Assembly (NCBI RefSeq): GCF_031877795.1
Contig: NC_133955.1
Span: 3,782,001 to 3,846,000, forward strand
Length of the DNA: 64,000 bases
Origin: Strix aluco
Taxonomy: Eukaryota; Chordata; Aves; Strigiformes; Strigidae
Direction of reading: 5' to 3'
The notes beneath the pieces were generated by a model that was given only the letters and a program-made list of their open reading frames with translations, was not told where the DNA came from and did not search any database. The first letter of the stretch is position 1, and every line of letters starts with the position of its first letter. Position numbers and translations under genes: made by a program. Below are positions 14,301 to 24,600 of this stretch, piece by piece.

Positions 14301-14649
14301 TGTGTGCCTGCTTGCAGTACAGAGGAGTGATCGTTCTGAACCGGGAGATTGTGGCCTGGAACACCAGCAGTGGGATACCATGAGATGTTCAGGGTAAAAA
14401 CCAGGCAGTGTGGGCTACACAAGACACAATGTTCTGCTGGGTGGTGTCACTCAGGGCAGTGTCTTTCCAAAGAGCTTCTGCATACCCCCATCGCTTCACG
14501 GGAAACGTGAGCAGTCATTAAGGGTGGATTCGTCTAATCTGGCCTCTGTTACATCTTCCAAAGGTTATGCCAGCGCAGATTACTGGACGATGAGCTTCAT
14601 GGCCAAAGGGACAGAGCCGGCGGTTGTTTGTGACGGAGCTGCTAGCTAA
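11366..14649 (+). CDS. C6orf89 (BRAP) family protein, C-terminal five exons
   Basis: Five exons join in frame: 11366-11520, 11851-11972, 13237-13363, 14058-14181 and 14564-14649 (TAA). All have AG acceptors and GT donors, and the phases fit exactly. They give 203 complete residues plus a split first codon. The order of landmarks follows human C6orf89: the WW..xC..N..PANCT.C block (here CQDWWAAGC then LPANCTVC), a 'PFLIK' end, a 'PFFFPW' end of the second block, 'N+S/T..L+E.FP..FPK.SL..CF', 'GSG...CR.HC...GD.GY', and the C-terminus 'VVCDGAAS'. Human C6orf89 is a single-pass, Golgi-associated membrane protein described as bombesin receptor-activated protein; the human membrane anchor is N-terminal and not visible here. 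Sequons NTS, NCT, NKS and NKT suit a luminal domain. Identity to human is low (about 30% by eye in the third exon), so this is either a paralogue or a fast-evolving orthologue. Confidence 0.85.
11640..11740 (+). repeat. Possible degraded CR1/L3-like LINE fragment
   Basis: The intron between the first two C6orf89-like exons contains wording resembling old CR1/L3 3' regions: a 'gagctcactgtatgcttagg' type stretch followed by 'aagttgttcctctgactaa'. The match is from memory and imperfect. No target-site duplication or terminal 8-bp repeat is visible. Confidence 0.25.
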
Positions 14650-17600
14650 GGACGGTGGGGTGGGAAAACAGAGCTGTTGCCAGGACAAGAAGACTTTCAG
14701 CTTTGAAGCCAAGGCAACGTCTTGAAAGAGATAGAGCTGGGGCAACTGGGGCAGGCAGCTTTGCCACCCTGCATGTTTACAGTGTTTAAAAATGACTGTT
14801 TTCCTGACCCTTGAGGTAATTCTTTGCCTTTCCTCAAATGTATTTTGGGAGAAGCTCAAGCTATTTATGACCTTCCCTGTCCCCTCAGGTAAGCCCTGGG
14901 TTTGCAGCAAAGGGTTTTTTCCAGGAGCAGCAGAGGGATTTCTCAGGATGAGATTCACCTTGTGTCCTTTGTGGATTATGGCACTTCTGAAACTTCCTGG
15001 GGGGGTTTGGGAGTGGAGGGGGTGTGTGGCATTTCTGTGTACATTCCTCCTGAGGAGGAGGCTTTGAGCCTGGCTTGTCAGGCCAGCTCGATAAAGGGAA
15101 TGAATCGGTGATGTGTCCCAGCTCCACCCCATCTCTCCGTCACGTACACAGCTGTGTGCCTCGGTAGTGTGCCCCGCAAAGCCAATCTCCCCTCCGTGCT
15201 CCGGGGCTGAGATGAGCCCTGCAGCCTGGGGCAGAGACCCTCACCCACTGCGTCGCTCTTGTACCGAAAGAATCCGTTCAGGCCTCTTCTTTGTGTCTTG
15301 TGAGCGCTCTTCTGCGGTTCTCTATCAGCAGGTTGTGAGTCAAATAGTAACTGTGCTTTTTTTTCCCACCTCCTTTCCTACAAAAACACTGATGTGAGTT
15401 TTAGTGGTGGTGGTGCTGAGAGTGCAGTAGTTCTGGATGGAGATGGGGCTGGCTGCAGAGCAGCTCTCTAAAAGTTTCATCTTCTGATGGTGCACCGAAG
15501 ACACCAGGGCTGCACGACCGTTTTTGTGACCCCTTGCTTTGAGGGGTGCTGCCTGCGTTCCCGGCCCAGGGCACCTACGGGAGCACCTGAAAGCTTCCTC
15601 ATCCCTGGCATTTTTTTGCATCGACTCCTTCCAGACCTGGAACTCTGTCTTCAGAATGAACGTTGGTTTTTCCTGAGTCCTTTCCAAGCTGCCTTCGCAT
15701 GCTTCCTGTTGCTTGAGCACTGCTTTATCCAATGCCCTGAGAGAGGCTCGGTTTCAGTGTTTGCAGGCTGTGGATGCTGCGGTCCCTTCCAAGTCTGATC
15801 CTTTGGGTCTGATCCTGCTGTTGAAGATCATTTACAGATGTGTCAGGCTGAACTCATAGGCCAGGGCTGGGGTTCAGGACATAATCTCACACTTGTTAAT
15901 ATGGAATTGGGAGGGGTTTTGTTTGAAAGCAAGTTAACTCTGTTCTCAGGAGCGAGAACCTCTTCCTCTGTAAATATTTTAGGTACATGTAAAATGACAG
16001 ATTGGAAAAATGTCTATCCAGCCTTTGTTTTTGAGCAAGACCAGGAGAATGGGAGCAAACATCGTACTAATCTTATTAGGGTCTGACAAAAGCTGCCAAG
16101 TGGGATGACCACATCTGGCTCCTGTACAAGGATAAGGCAGAGGACAGTTCCTGCTCCAAAGAATCCAGTCTGAGGCCTTGACATTACAGACATTTCTATG
16201 CATAACCCTTGTTTTTCTCCTGTAAACAAATAAGAACAACCCCAGCACCTGTGTCAGTCTGTGTGCATGGCCCTTGACACGGGACCAACACGCACCAGAT
16301 CTAGTAGAACCAAAGAGGGGGAGCCTGACTGTCTCAGGACAGAAAAGGACTAATTTAATTTGTAGCAAAATATTAAAGGGAATTGGATTAATAAGACTTC
16401 TATTAGTATTGTTACTGCTTGGGGTGTGTTTTACACTTGTGACACTACATGCAATCTTGTACATGCCAAGACACACACACACCACCCCTCTCCCTCCTCT
16501 TAAAGCCTGGGTCTTAGTTCATGGAAATTTGGGAGTTTGGTGATGGCAGAATTAGGGCCTCATTAGTGACTGTTGCTATGTACATTTTGGCAGCTTCTCA
16601 AGTCAAATTCAAAGGCTGACAAGGTTACTTCACCTCTTGCTGGTTTTGTACCTGACCCGTTTCTGTAAAGCATTTGGTTAGAGATGCCTGGGGAGAGAAC
16701 CAGCTGGACCCATTCTTGCTGAGATTGTGGGTGGTTTGGTGATGCTGTTACTTCTAAGTGTCCTTGACTGTAACTTGTAAAAGAGCTGCGGAGACAATTC
16801 TCAAGTGTCTGTGAAATGCCTGTATTTTGTGAGTCGTGCTTAAGCCATTGTTGCTGCCTGGCTCCTTTGGGAAGAAGCAGAAGAAATGGATCTATTTACA
16901 GTTGCTGGTTAGACTGGGGGGAAAAGGGGGGCTCTGGGGCAGGTTTGTGCCTGTTTAGCGAAAGTGCTCGCACGTATTGCTTCTCCCCTCCTCAAGGAGT
17001 TGCAGCTGGTTGGACAGAAGATGGTGAATCTGGACTGTTTGCAGAGCAGCTTTCCAAGTGCACTTTATGGTCTCTGCATAAGTTTCCAGATCTGTGTCTA
17101 GGCGATACATTGCATATGTCCCAACCTTGCTCCCTTTGGAGTTTACATCATTTGTTTTTAAACTTCCAGTATATTTTCTCTTCCTCTTCCAAAAGCTGTA
17201 AGGAATTAGCTGCTAAACTAAAACAGGAGGGCAATTCTGCTGATAAAGAGCTGATTTTTTGGCCCTAGCCACTGTTGAGTGCGGAGCCCCGGTCTGTAGC
17301 ACGGCTTCTAGAGCAGCTCCTGTCTTCCGCTGCCAGAGAAGTAGTGCTAACGCCTTCCACCTCGCAGCGCGGGCGACGAGCCAGGATGGAGAACTCGGAG
17401 GTGAGGCCAAAGTGGCAAAACTAAAATGGCCAAAAGGATGTTTTGACATCTCGGCCAGAGCCCTGGTCGTCTTCCTCATCCGGGGCTCTGGCTTCACAGA
17501 GCCTTTGCAGGAGGCTGGGACTTCCCTAGAGAGCCGGCAGCCCCTAGTGATCCGCTGAGGCTGGACTGGGGGGAATGTGGCTCTTTCCTCGGCTATTGAG

Positions 17601-19190
17601 GCATCGCCGTGACAGACGTGATGGGGGGAGTCGCAGAGGGGGGGTGTCCCATCGTGGTCTCCCTCGCTTCTGGCTTCGCTTTGGCACGTGTGTGTATGCA
17701 GGTGTACGTGCTGGTTTGGACAATCCCCCCCCTCCCCAGCCTGGCCAGCTCAGAGGGGTGCCCAGTCAATGTGTTCGTGCCAGCTTTTTAAAATCTTATT
17801 GGTGTGCTTCAGAGCTCCTTGCCTGTGAGCGGGGAGATGGACTCCTGCTCACCCAACTTCCCGGAGGCTGAAAAGCTGAAATTGCACCAGCGAGGCAGAG
17901 AAATTGGTGCTACCCGAGAGCCTGGTGGCAGAGATGCAGAGGGGTCATTTCTCTCCTTGTCAGGCTAGAAAGATGGGCTGTCGCCTGTCAGCTGGGCAGG
18001 AGGATCACGGTTTAAAGCTGGTTTCCAAGAGCAGGGGTCACTGACCGTTGCTCTTGGTCAGCCCTGAACTCAGGGTAACTGAAAAGAGGAGAAAGGAGTA
18101 TTATATACTTCAGTACCAGGAAATCAGCATCCCCTGCGGGAGCCAAGCTGCCAGTTTCTATTGATTCTCTTTTTTTCTCTCTTTCTTTTTTTTCTTCCCC
18201 ACTGGCACTGCACACACAAATTCCCCCGAGGCATCTCTGCAGATCCCAGCCTCAAACTCCCTTTGCAAAAACCCTGAAGAGCTTTCTAGGGTCGAGTTTC
18301 CCAGGAGTCTCGGGCCTTTAGCTTCTCCTGCTAGTCCTCTTGCTATAATGGTCTGGCAGAGAAGCTGGTTTTACTGGGCTGGATCAAAGCACCTCCCTTC
18401 TCTCATGGCTGGCCTCCCCGGCTTTCTAGCAGCAAGTCCTGCTCGCAGCGTGGGAACACCCCGAGCGAGAGGAGGTGGGGAGCAGGAGAGCGTCTTCTTT
18501 TACTAGAGCTGTGAGCTCAGTGAAGGCCAGCGTCTCAGCAGGGTGATCCTCCTGCCTTTGAACCCCCGTGTTCGCATCAGGAACGCTGCTCCAGGGAGTG
18601 AAGTTTGCAGGATCTGCCCCATCGCCAGCTCAGTTGTTCCACATTTCGCCCCGTGGCCCCCAGGAGAACCAAACACTTTCTGGGGTGAGGCCGTTTCGGT
18701 GGGTGCACAAAGAGCTTTTGCTTCCTGCAAACCAAATGTTCTCCTCTTCATAGATTTTATATGTAGAACCATATTCTCCTCTTCAGGAAACTCCTGCTTG
18801 TAAAGGATAGATTTACTGTCCTGCTGAGTTAAACAAGGGAGATGCTGGACTTCCCCTTTGCTTTGGAGGTTCAAACAAATGACAGGTGATTTATTTTTAG
18901 CATTATCTCTTTTGTCTATGGGGAGGGGAGGCATGTTATCAAGGCTCAGGGGTGCTGGGAAGTAAAGCTATATATGCATAAAGACTGTTTCAATGCTGAA
19001 CACTATAAATTCAGTGGTGGATAAAAAAAAAAAAAGAATGTAAATATGCACTTAATGCAGAATTTTATGGATGGTCATAATTTAATATATTGCAAACTTT
19101 GTAAATACTTGGAAAAAGCCTGTAAAGTGTGTAAATAAATGAGATTTGTATGTAAGAATAAAAAGTTTTTACTTTTTGCAATTAAATACA
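14650..19190 (+). other. Long 3'UTR of the C6orf89-like gene
   Basis: After the TAA at 14649 no further coding exon is recognisable for 4.5 kb. The stretch ends in an AT-rich segment (18960-19190) typical of a distal 3'UTR end, with clustered polyadenylation hexamers. I infer one long 3'UTR; an additional short transcript or a separate intergenic interval inside it cannot be excluded. ORFs in this stretch are short and overlap in several frames. Confidence 0.5.
19134..19186 (+). terminator. Clustered polyadenylation signals
   Basis: AATAAA lies at 19134-19139 and again at 19157-19162, with ATTAAA at 19181-19186. The surrounding 200 bases are AT-rich and the sequence becomes T-rich just downstream. 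This is the best candidate end of the C6orf89-like transcript. Confidence 0.6.
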
Positions 19191-21632
19191 AGTGTTAATG
19201 CACCTTTTCCCCTTTCCTGATTATTTTTTTTCTTTTCATTTTGCCTGTCAGCTCTTGAGGGTTTAACCCTTTTTAGGGCACTTCTTCTAAATGAAATTGT
19301 CATTTTAAGTGAAAAGTCAGAACACTTTTGTTTGGAATGTCAAAACATTTTCTCAGATGTTTCTTTTGTGGGTTTTAGCCTGGTTCCCTAAACGCTGTTG
19401 ATGCAACAGCTCTGCCTGTCCCTCCTTTCTTCCCAGTAACGGTCTCCATCCTTCCTTCACACTTCAGCTTATTTCAGCCAAACCTTGAGGGGTAGAAGAT
19501 GATAAGCTCCTCTGGAGTTCATAAAAACAGTCAAGCAGAGGAGAGAAAGATCCTGCCACCACCCAGACACTGTATTAGCCTTGGTAGACACCAGAGAAGC
19601 CGCACTGAAGATCCTCAAGACGTGAGTCAGTAAAAAAACCGGGCTTTGTGGTTCTGCTGTGACTTTGTGGAGCCCACTGGCCCCGAACGGCCCCTTCCCA
19701 GCCCGTCAGGTGCCAGCACGCGGCTCCCAGCTCCCGGGGGGGGGTGGCTGGGCTGGTCCTGAGGGAGCAGAAGCGAAGCCGCATTCCTTGTGCGCTTACC
19801 TAATGCCGGCTGGACACGAGCTTGTCAGCTCCAGGGTGGGGCTTGGGCCTTGCGCTGTTAAGCTCGATGCTTCAGACGTTGGCTCCAGAAAGAGCCGTCG
19901 GGGCAGGTTGGGGAGTTGAGAAACGGCCCTGCACCCCCTTTGCCAGCAGCTGCGCCTGACCTCGCCGAATGCATCGGCTCTTACTCACGTTTCCCCGTGA
20001 GCCACATGCCCTGGTTGTGACTCCTCCAGGGCTGTTTTCTCTTCCCCACGAGCACTGTGTGTCCCATTTTCCTTAGTCCTTGTTGCTGCACTATCTCCTG
20101 CGAGGCTTAGGATGCTGTAGTGCCAGGGGCTACCTGGAGCTTGGCCCTTCATCTCCGCATCACATTTGCAGAGACCAGTAGGTGTGTTGGGGTCTTCTCA
20201 GCTCTGCCTTGTTCTTCATAAGCCAAGCCACAGTGAGCCGACTGGAGTTGGAGCCAGCGTTGATCCTTTCTAGTTGTTCCTCCAGGTCTCTGGAGATGCA
20301 GCAGCAGAGCTTTGGAGGTGTCTCAGCACAGAGACAGGTTTGCCTCGACGGAGACTGCAGTCCGGAAGTTCACCTTAGCAATAAAGGGGAACCTCTGGTT
20401 CGGCTGGAGGAGTTGAGATGTTAGCCTCAGACCCTGCTTGCAGAAATTGTTGGACTGTTGAGAGTACAGTAGACCCTGGGCCTAATGACAGAGAAGGTAA
20501 TATGCAGAGGTAAGAGATGAGGGGGGTAGTAGGAGAACTATTGGGGCAAGAGGGATGATCAGCGTGGTCCAAAGCAAAAGGAGAAATGGCAAAGCATTGC
20601 CTGGGGAGCCAGGAGGAGAGAGGGGGAGGCCGAGCCGACAGCGTGTGATTAACTTGGTTCTGCTAGCCAGAGCTGCCCACCCGCTGATCCTTTCTAATAG
20701 CCTGTGATCCCCAAAGGCAGCTCCTGGAGCAGAGCCGGGGCGGTTGCACAATCGCAGATGGGGAGGAAGAGGCTGCAGGCAGGCGGGAGGGTCTCTGCCA
20801 GACAGGCTTGGTTCAGGACACCTGATGTTGGGCCCTGCGGGTGTCTGCCTGGGGGGGAGGGAGCACAGCCTGTCCCTCCAGAGCTAATGGTCCGGCTACT
20901 CCAGCCAGCCCTGAAGGCAGCTACAGACTCTCAACTCCCCTTTTTTAGGGCAATTTCAACTCTATACCCTGTTCTTCTCCTGATGGCATAGGGAAGGGGC
21001 ATCAACCCTTGGCTTACCCCCACCAGCAGGCTGGGGGAGCGCTTGGGGGGCTGTTCCCAGCTGCCCACTGCTTTCCCCCAAAAACGGCCTGTGCTCAGAC
21101 ATGGGGCTGGCTGAGGGGGGCTCTGACTCCCACCCGGGGAGTTACGACGCTGCAAATTGTTCTCAGCAGTTGTATCTTGTTGCCTTCGTTTCTAGACACA
21201 GCTGCGTTCCAAGGATGGGGAGGACCGTTGTATAAAACAGGGCTTTGCCAGTTGCCATGGGATTATTGTTATGGGTGAGGAGAAAAGGGACAGGAGGTAG
21301 AAGAGGGGACCCATAACTGAGGGCTAAGGGGATGTCTGAGGTTTGGAGCAGCGGAGGTTTGGATGAAAATACCAATGCAGGGATTACGGTTCAGGCACAG
21401 GGTCTGTCTCGGGGAGTGGACCCTGCACACTCCTTGGCACCGGCCGTGCTGCTGCTTCTCCATCACGGCCGAAATGTGAGATGGGTGTGTACCGTGTGGC
21501 TCCGAAACTCTGCTCTAATAAAGAAATACATTTCCTCCCCAATCTTCAAGCTGCTGGGTGTTCCTTGCTTTTGGGAGGTGCTTTAAATCTGACTGCCAGA
21601 GCCGTGGGCTGCTAAGAGCAGAAGCTGGCTGC
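19191..21632. other. Intergenic interval and PI16 upstream region
   Basis: About 2.4 kb separate the presumed end of the C6orf89-like transcript from the PI16 start codon. No exon was identified. It includes a TATA-like motif at 21231-21237, an AATAAA near 21518, and a TTTAAAT about 45 bases before the PI16 ATG that could serve a short-5'UTR promoter. Confidence 0.5.
21231..21237 (+). promoter_or_regulatory. TATA-box-like motif upstream of PI16
   Basis: A TATAAAA sits about 400 bases before the PI16 start codon, in the correct orientation. It would predict a start site near 21262 and a 5'UTR of up to about 370 nt, or a spliced leader using the GTGAGG near 21274. This is unproven, and the TTTAAAT near 21583 is an alternative. 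Confidence 0.3.
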
Positions 21633-24600
21633 ATGATGCTGAGCTCAGGTCTTCCTCCTGTTTTCCTGTTGCTCACAGCGCTGGAGCTGAGCTGGTCCCT
21701 GAGTGATGAAGAAAAGAAGATAATCTTGGATGGGCACAATAAATACCGCTCCCAGGTGTCTCCTCCTGCTATGGATATGCTGAAGATGGTAAGTGGCTTT
21801 TAGTGCAGGGGAATGTCAGAGGGTGTTTTTGTAGCGCAAGCCTTGATCTTTATACTAGGAGGGATCGAGGTTTTCTTTAGGGGAGGCAGAGCAATTCTTG
21901 TGTAGGGTCACAACTAGGTGTTAGTGGAGAAGTTCCCTAAATTGCCTCTAAAGTGATGAGTTTCCTTTCCCCTATAGAGTTGTCTTTGATCATTCCTGGA
22001 AGTTCTGAAGTGTGATCCGTGGCCCCTGATGCTCTGTGTGAGAGCGATGCAGCTCTCTCTCACATGACTGCCCACCAGAGCAACTTGTGATGGGGAGAGA
22101 AGGCAGGAAAGATGTTGCCATGAGCAGGTGCCCCAGGCTGGAGGGGGAATCCTGCTGTGGGGCATCGCCTGGTGCATTTTATTTGCCTTTTCAGGTCAAT
22201 GGGCTTTTATCTATAGGAGGGAACCTCAACTTTGAACATGACAACCAGGTCATTCAGTTGTTTGGGCTTTCCATCGTGTTCCTAATCCTCACCATGATTT
22301 GTGCATGGCTGTCTTGGAGGTGAGGGATCCCCCATTTTGCTTGGGGAAACTGAGGCAGGGCCCCACCATCATGCGTGGCTGCAGTGGGAGCAAAAAGGAG
22401 CTCTCGAACTGGTGCTGCTTTTTGTCTTATTCGGACCCTTGATTTGATTAAAATTTGGCTGTCGTGTTTTATCTTGTACCACATGTGATTTTTCTCACTG
22501 TTTGCAAAACGCCTGGAGGAGGAGGACAACTGTTTATCATGGATAGTTGGAGCACTTTTGTCTTTTGGTCACAGTGTACTTAGAGGAGACCTCCCTGCCT
22601 GGCCCAAAAGTTGCCCAGGCTGAATTAAAACTTTGTGGTCTGGTAAACAGGAGCTTACCAAGCAAATGGAGCAAAAAGCTGTATTCAGGCATAGGAGGTC
22701 TGACTAGTGACTCCGAGGGGACAGAGCCAGAACCCTAAGCACCATGGTCCCACGGAACCCACCAGGGCAGGGCACAGAAAACTCAGAGTATAAGGGCTTT
22801 GGAGCCAAAGCCTGAGGGGAACAATCCCTTTGGGTCCTTAAGTCAGTGGCAGTTCTGAACCAATGACTGCTGCTCCTGGCTGAAGCTTTGATTGCAGATC
22901 GTGTGCTTTGAGATGCTCCCCTCCGCAGCGCCGCTTTGTTTCTGCTTAAACATACAGGACCCGCTCGCAGTCTGGTGCCAAAGGCTTTTTTTTTTTTTTT
23001 TTTTTTTGAAACACAACAAATGTTTAACTTACAGCAGCCCTGACGATTTCTTGGTAGAGGTTTTCCATGAGAGCGCCGTCCTCGCCTCCCTCCCGGGACG
23101 TTTGCATGAGCTGTCTTCGCCTCCGAGTTCACCTGCTGCCGTGGCACCATGCCCGGCTGAGGTCACCCCGCGCTTCTGTTTGGGACATGGATCTGGTTGC
23201 TGTGGAAATAGTTAGGCGATGGGGGGGATACATAGCCTAAAGCCACTTTTCTTTTTTAATGAGGCAAATCCTGCAGGTGCGAGTCCCCTGTTTATGGAGC
23301 CCAGCTCCCTGCCAGAGGAAGAGGAGCGTGCGCTCCCCAAACTGGGTTTCCAGCCGTCGCTCTCAGCCTGGCTCAGGGCCACGGTGAGAGGTCAATATCT
23401 GTGCCCCTATCCAGATATTTTGGTGTCCTTTCCCCCTGGTCTCTTTGTGCTGCTGCTCAGGGGCCCGTCCGCATCCCCTCAACACCCCATGGGGACATGT
23501 CCTGCATCAGGGCCGTGCTCTGTCCCCCTCTGCCTCCATCCGGGAAGGTCCCCCCTTAGGACCCACTGTTTGCTGGGCTGCCTTCCAGCCCGCTGCAGAA
23601 GCAAAGCTGCTGTCTCCATCAAATGGTACAAGGACGGTCCAAACAGCTGCAGTGTAGCGTTCCTTGTATACCTCCCTGCAAAAAAACCTCTCCTCCTCCT
23701 CCTCATGCATATCAATGTGGCCAGCGGGGGACCACGGGCTGGTGGGCTCAGCTGGCGGTGGGGCTGCTGCCGCTCCGAGGGGGCTCTTGGCAGGCAGCCG
23801 GGCAGCCGCGTCTCGGATCCAGGCGAGCAGATGATGTTTCCCAGGAGCGTGTGCTCCCAGGCTCTGTGCAGCGGCCAGGGGAGATGTGTCCTGCTCTCCT
23901 CCCATCCCAACCCCGGTCAAAGAGGGATGGCCCCAGGCCCCCTCCTGCATGACCTGGGGTCAGTTTCCTCCCTTCCTCCGTCTGAATTCATGGTTTCTCC
24001 ACGCTGAGTTGAGGATGCTCCATGATGATGTTAGAGATGCTCCAGGCAAAGTTGTGAGAGTTGTGCTGATGTCCTGACCTTCCCCTGTTTGACCTATAAG
24101 CTAAAGTTTGGGTTGTGCTGGGACTGACTGTGGATATCCCATCTCCTGAGGACTATGTTGGGTAGGGATTAGAATACTCATGAATGGGGAAATTGTGGCC
24201 CGAGAGCCCAAGGATCCTTGGTACGTGTCCTGTGTGTGTCAGAGAGCCCAGTGTCCCTCTCCGTATGCTGACGCCGAGCTCCTTTCAGAGCTGGGACACG
24301 GAGCTGGAGGCCTTTGCTCAAGCCTACGCAGAGAAGTGCATCTGGGACCACAACAAGGAGAGGGGCCGACGGGGGGAAAACCTCTTTGCTATGGCCCCAA
24401 CCCTGGACCTAGAATTTGCTGTGGAAGACTGGAACGGGGAGGAGAAATACTACAACTTGACAACTTCCACGTGTGCCCCCGGACAGATGTGTGGCCACTA
24501 CACCCAGGTACCAGGCTTCTGGGGTGTAGGGATGGGGGTCTTGGGAAAGGAGCTGTACCAGAACCCCAGCTCCTTCCAAAGTTTCTACAAAGGGGTGAGG

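Larger units (their letters stand above)
21789..24288 (+). other. PI16 intron 1
   Basis: A 2.5 kb intron bounded by a GTAAGT donor and a pyrimidine-rich CTTTCAG acceptor. It contains the separate terminal-exon candidate at 22195-22323, its ATTAAA signal, and a 22-base T run at 22986-23007. Overlapping ORFs at 23219-24007 are GC-rich shadows with no family resemblance I recognise. Confidence 0.85.
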
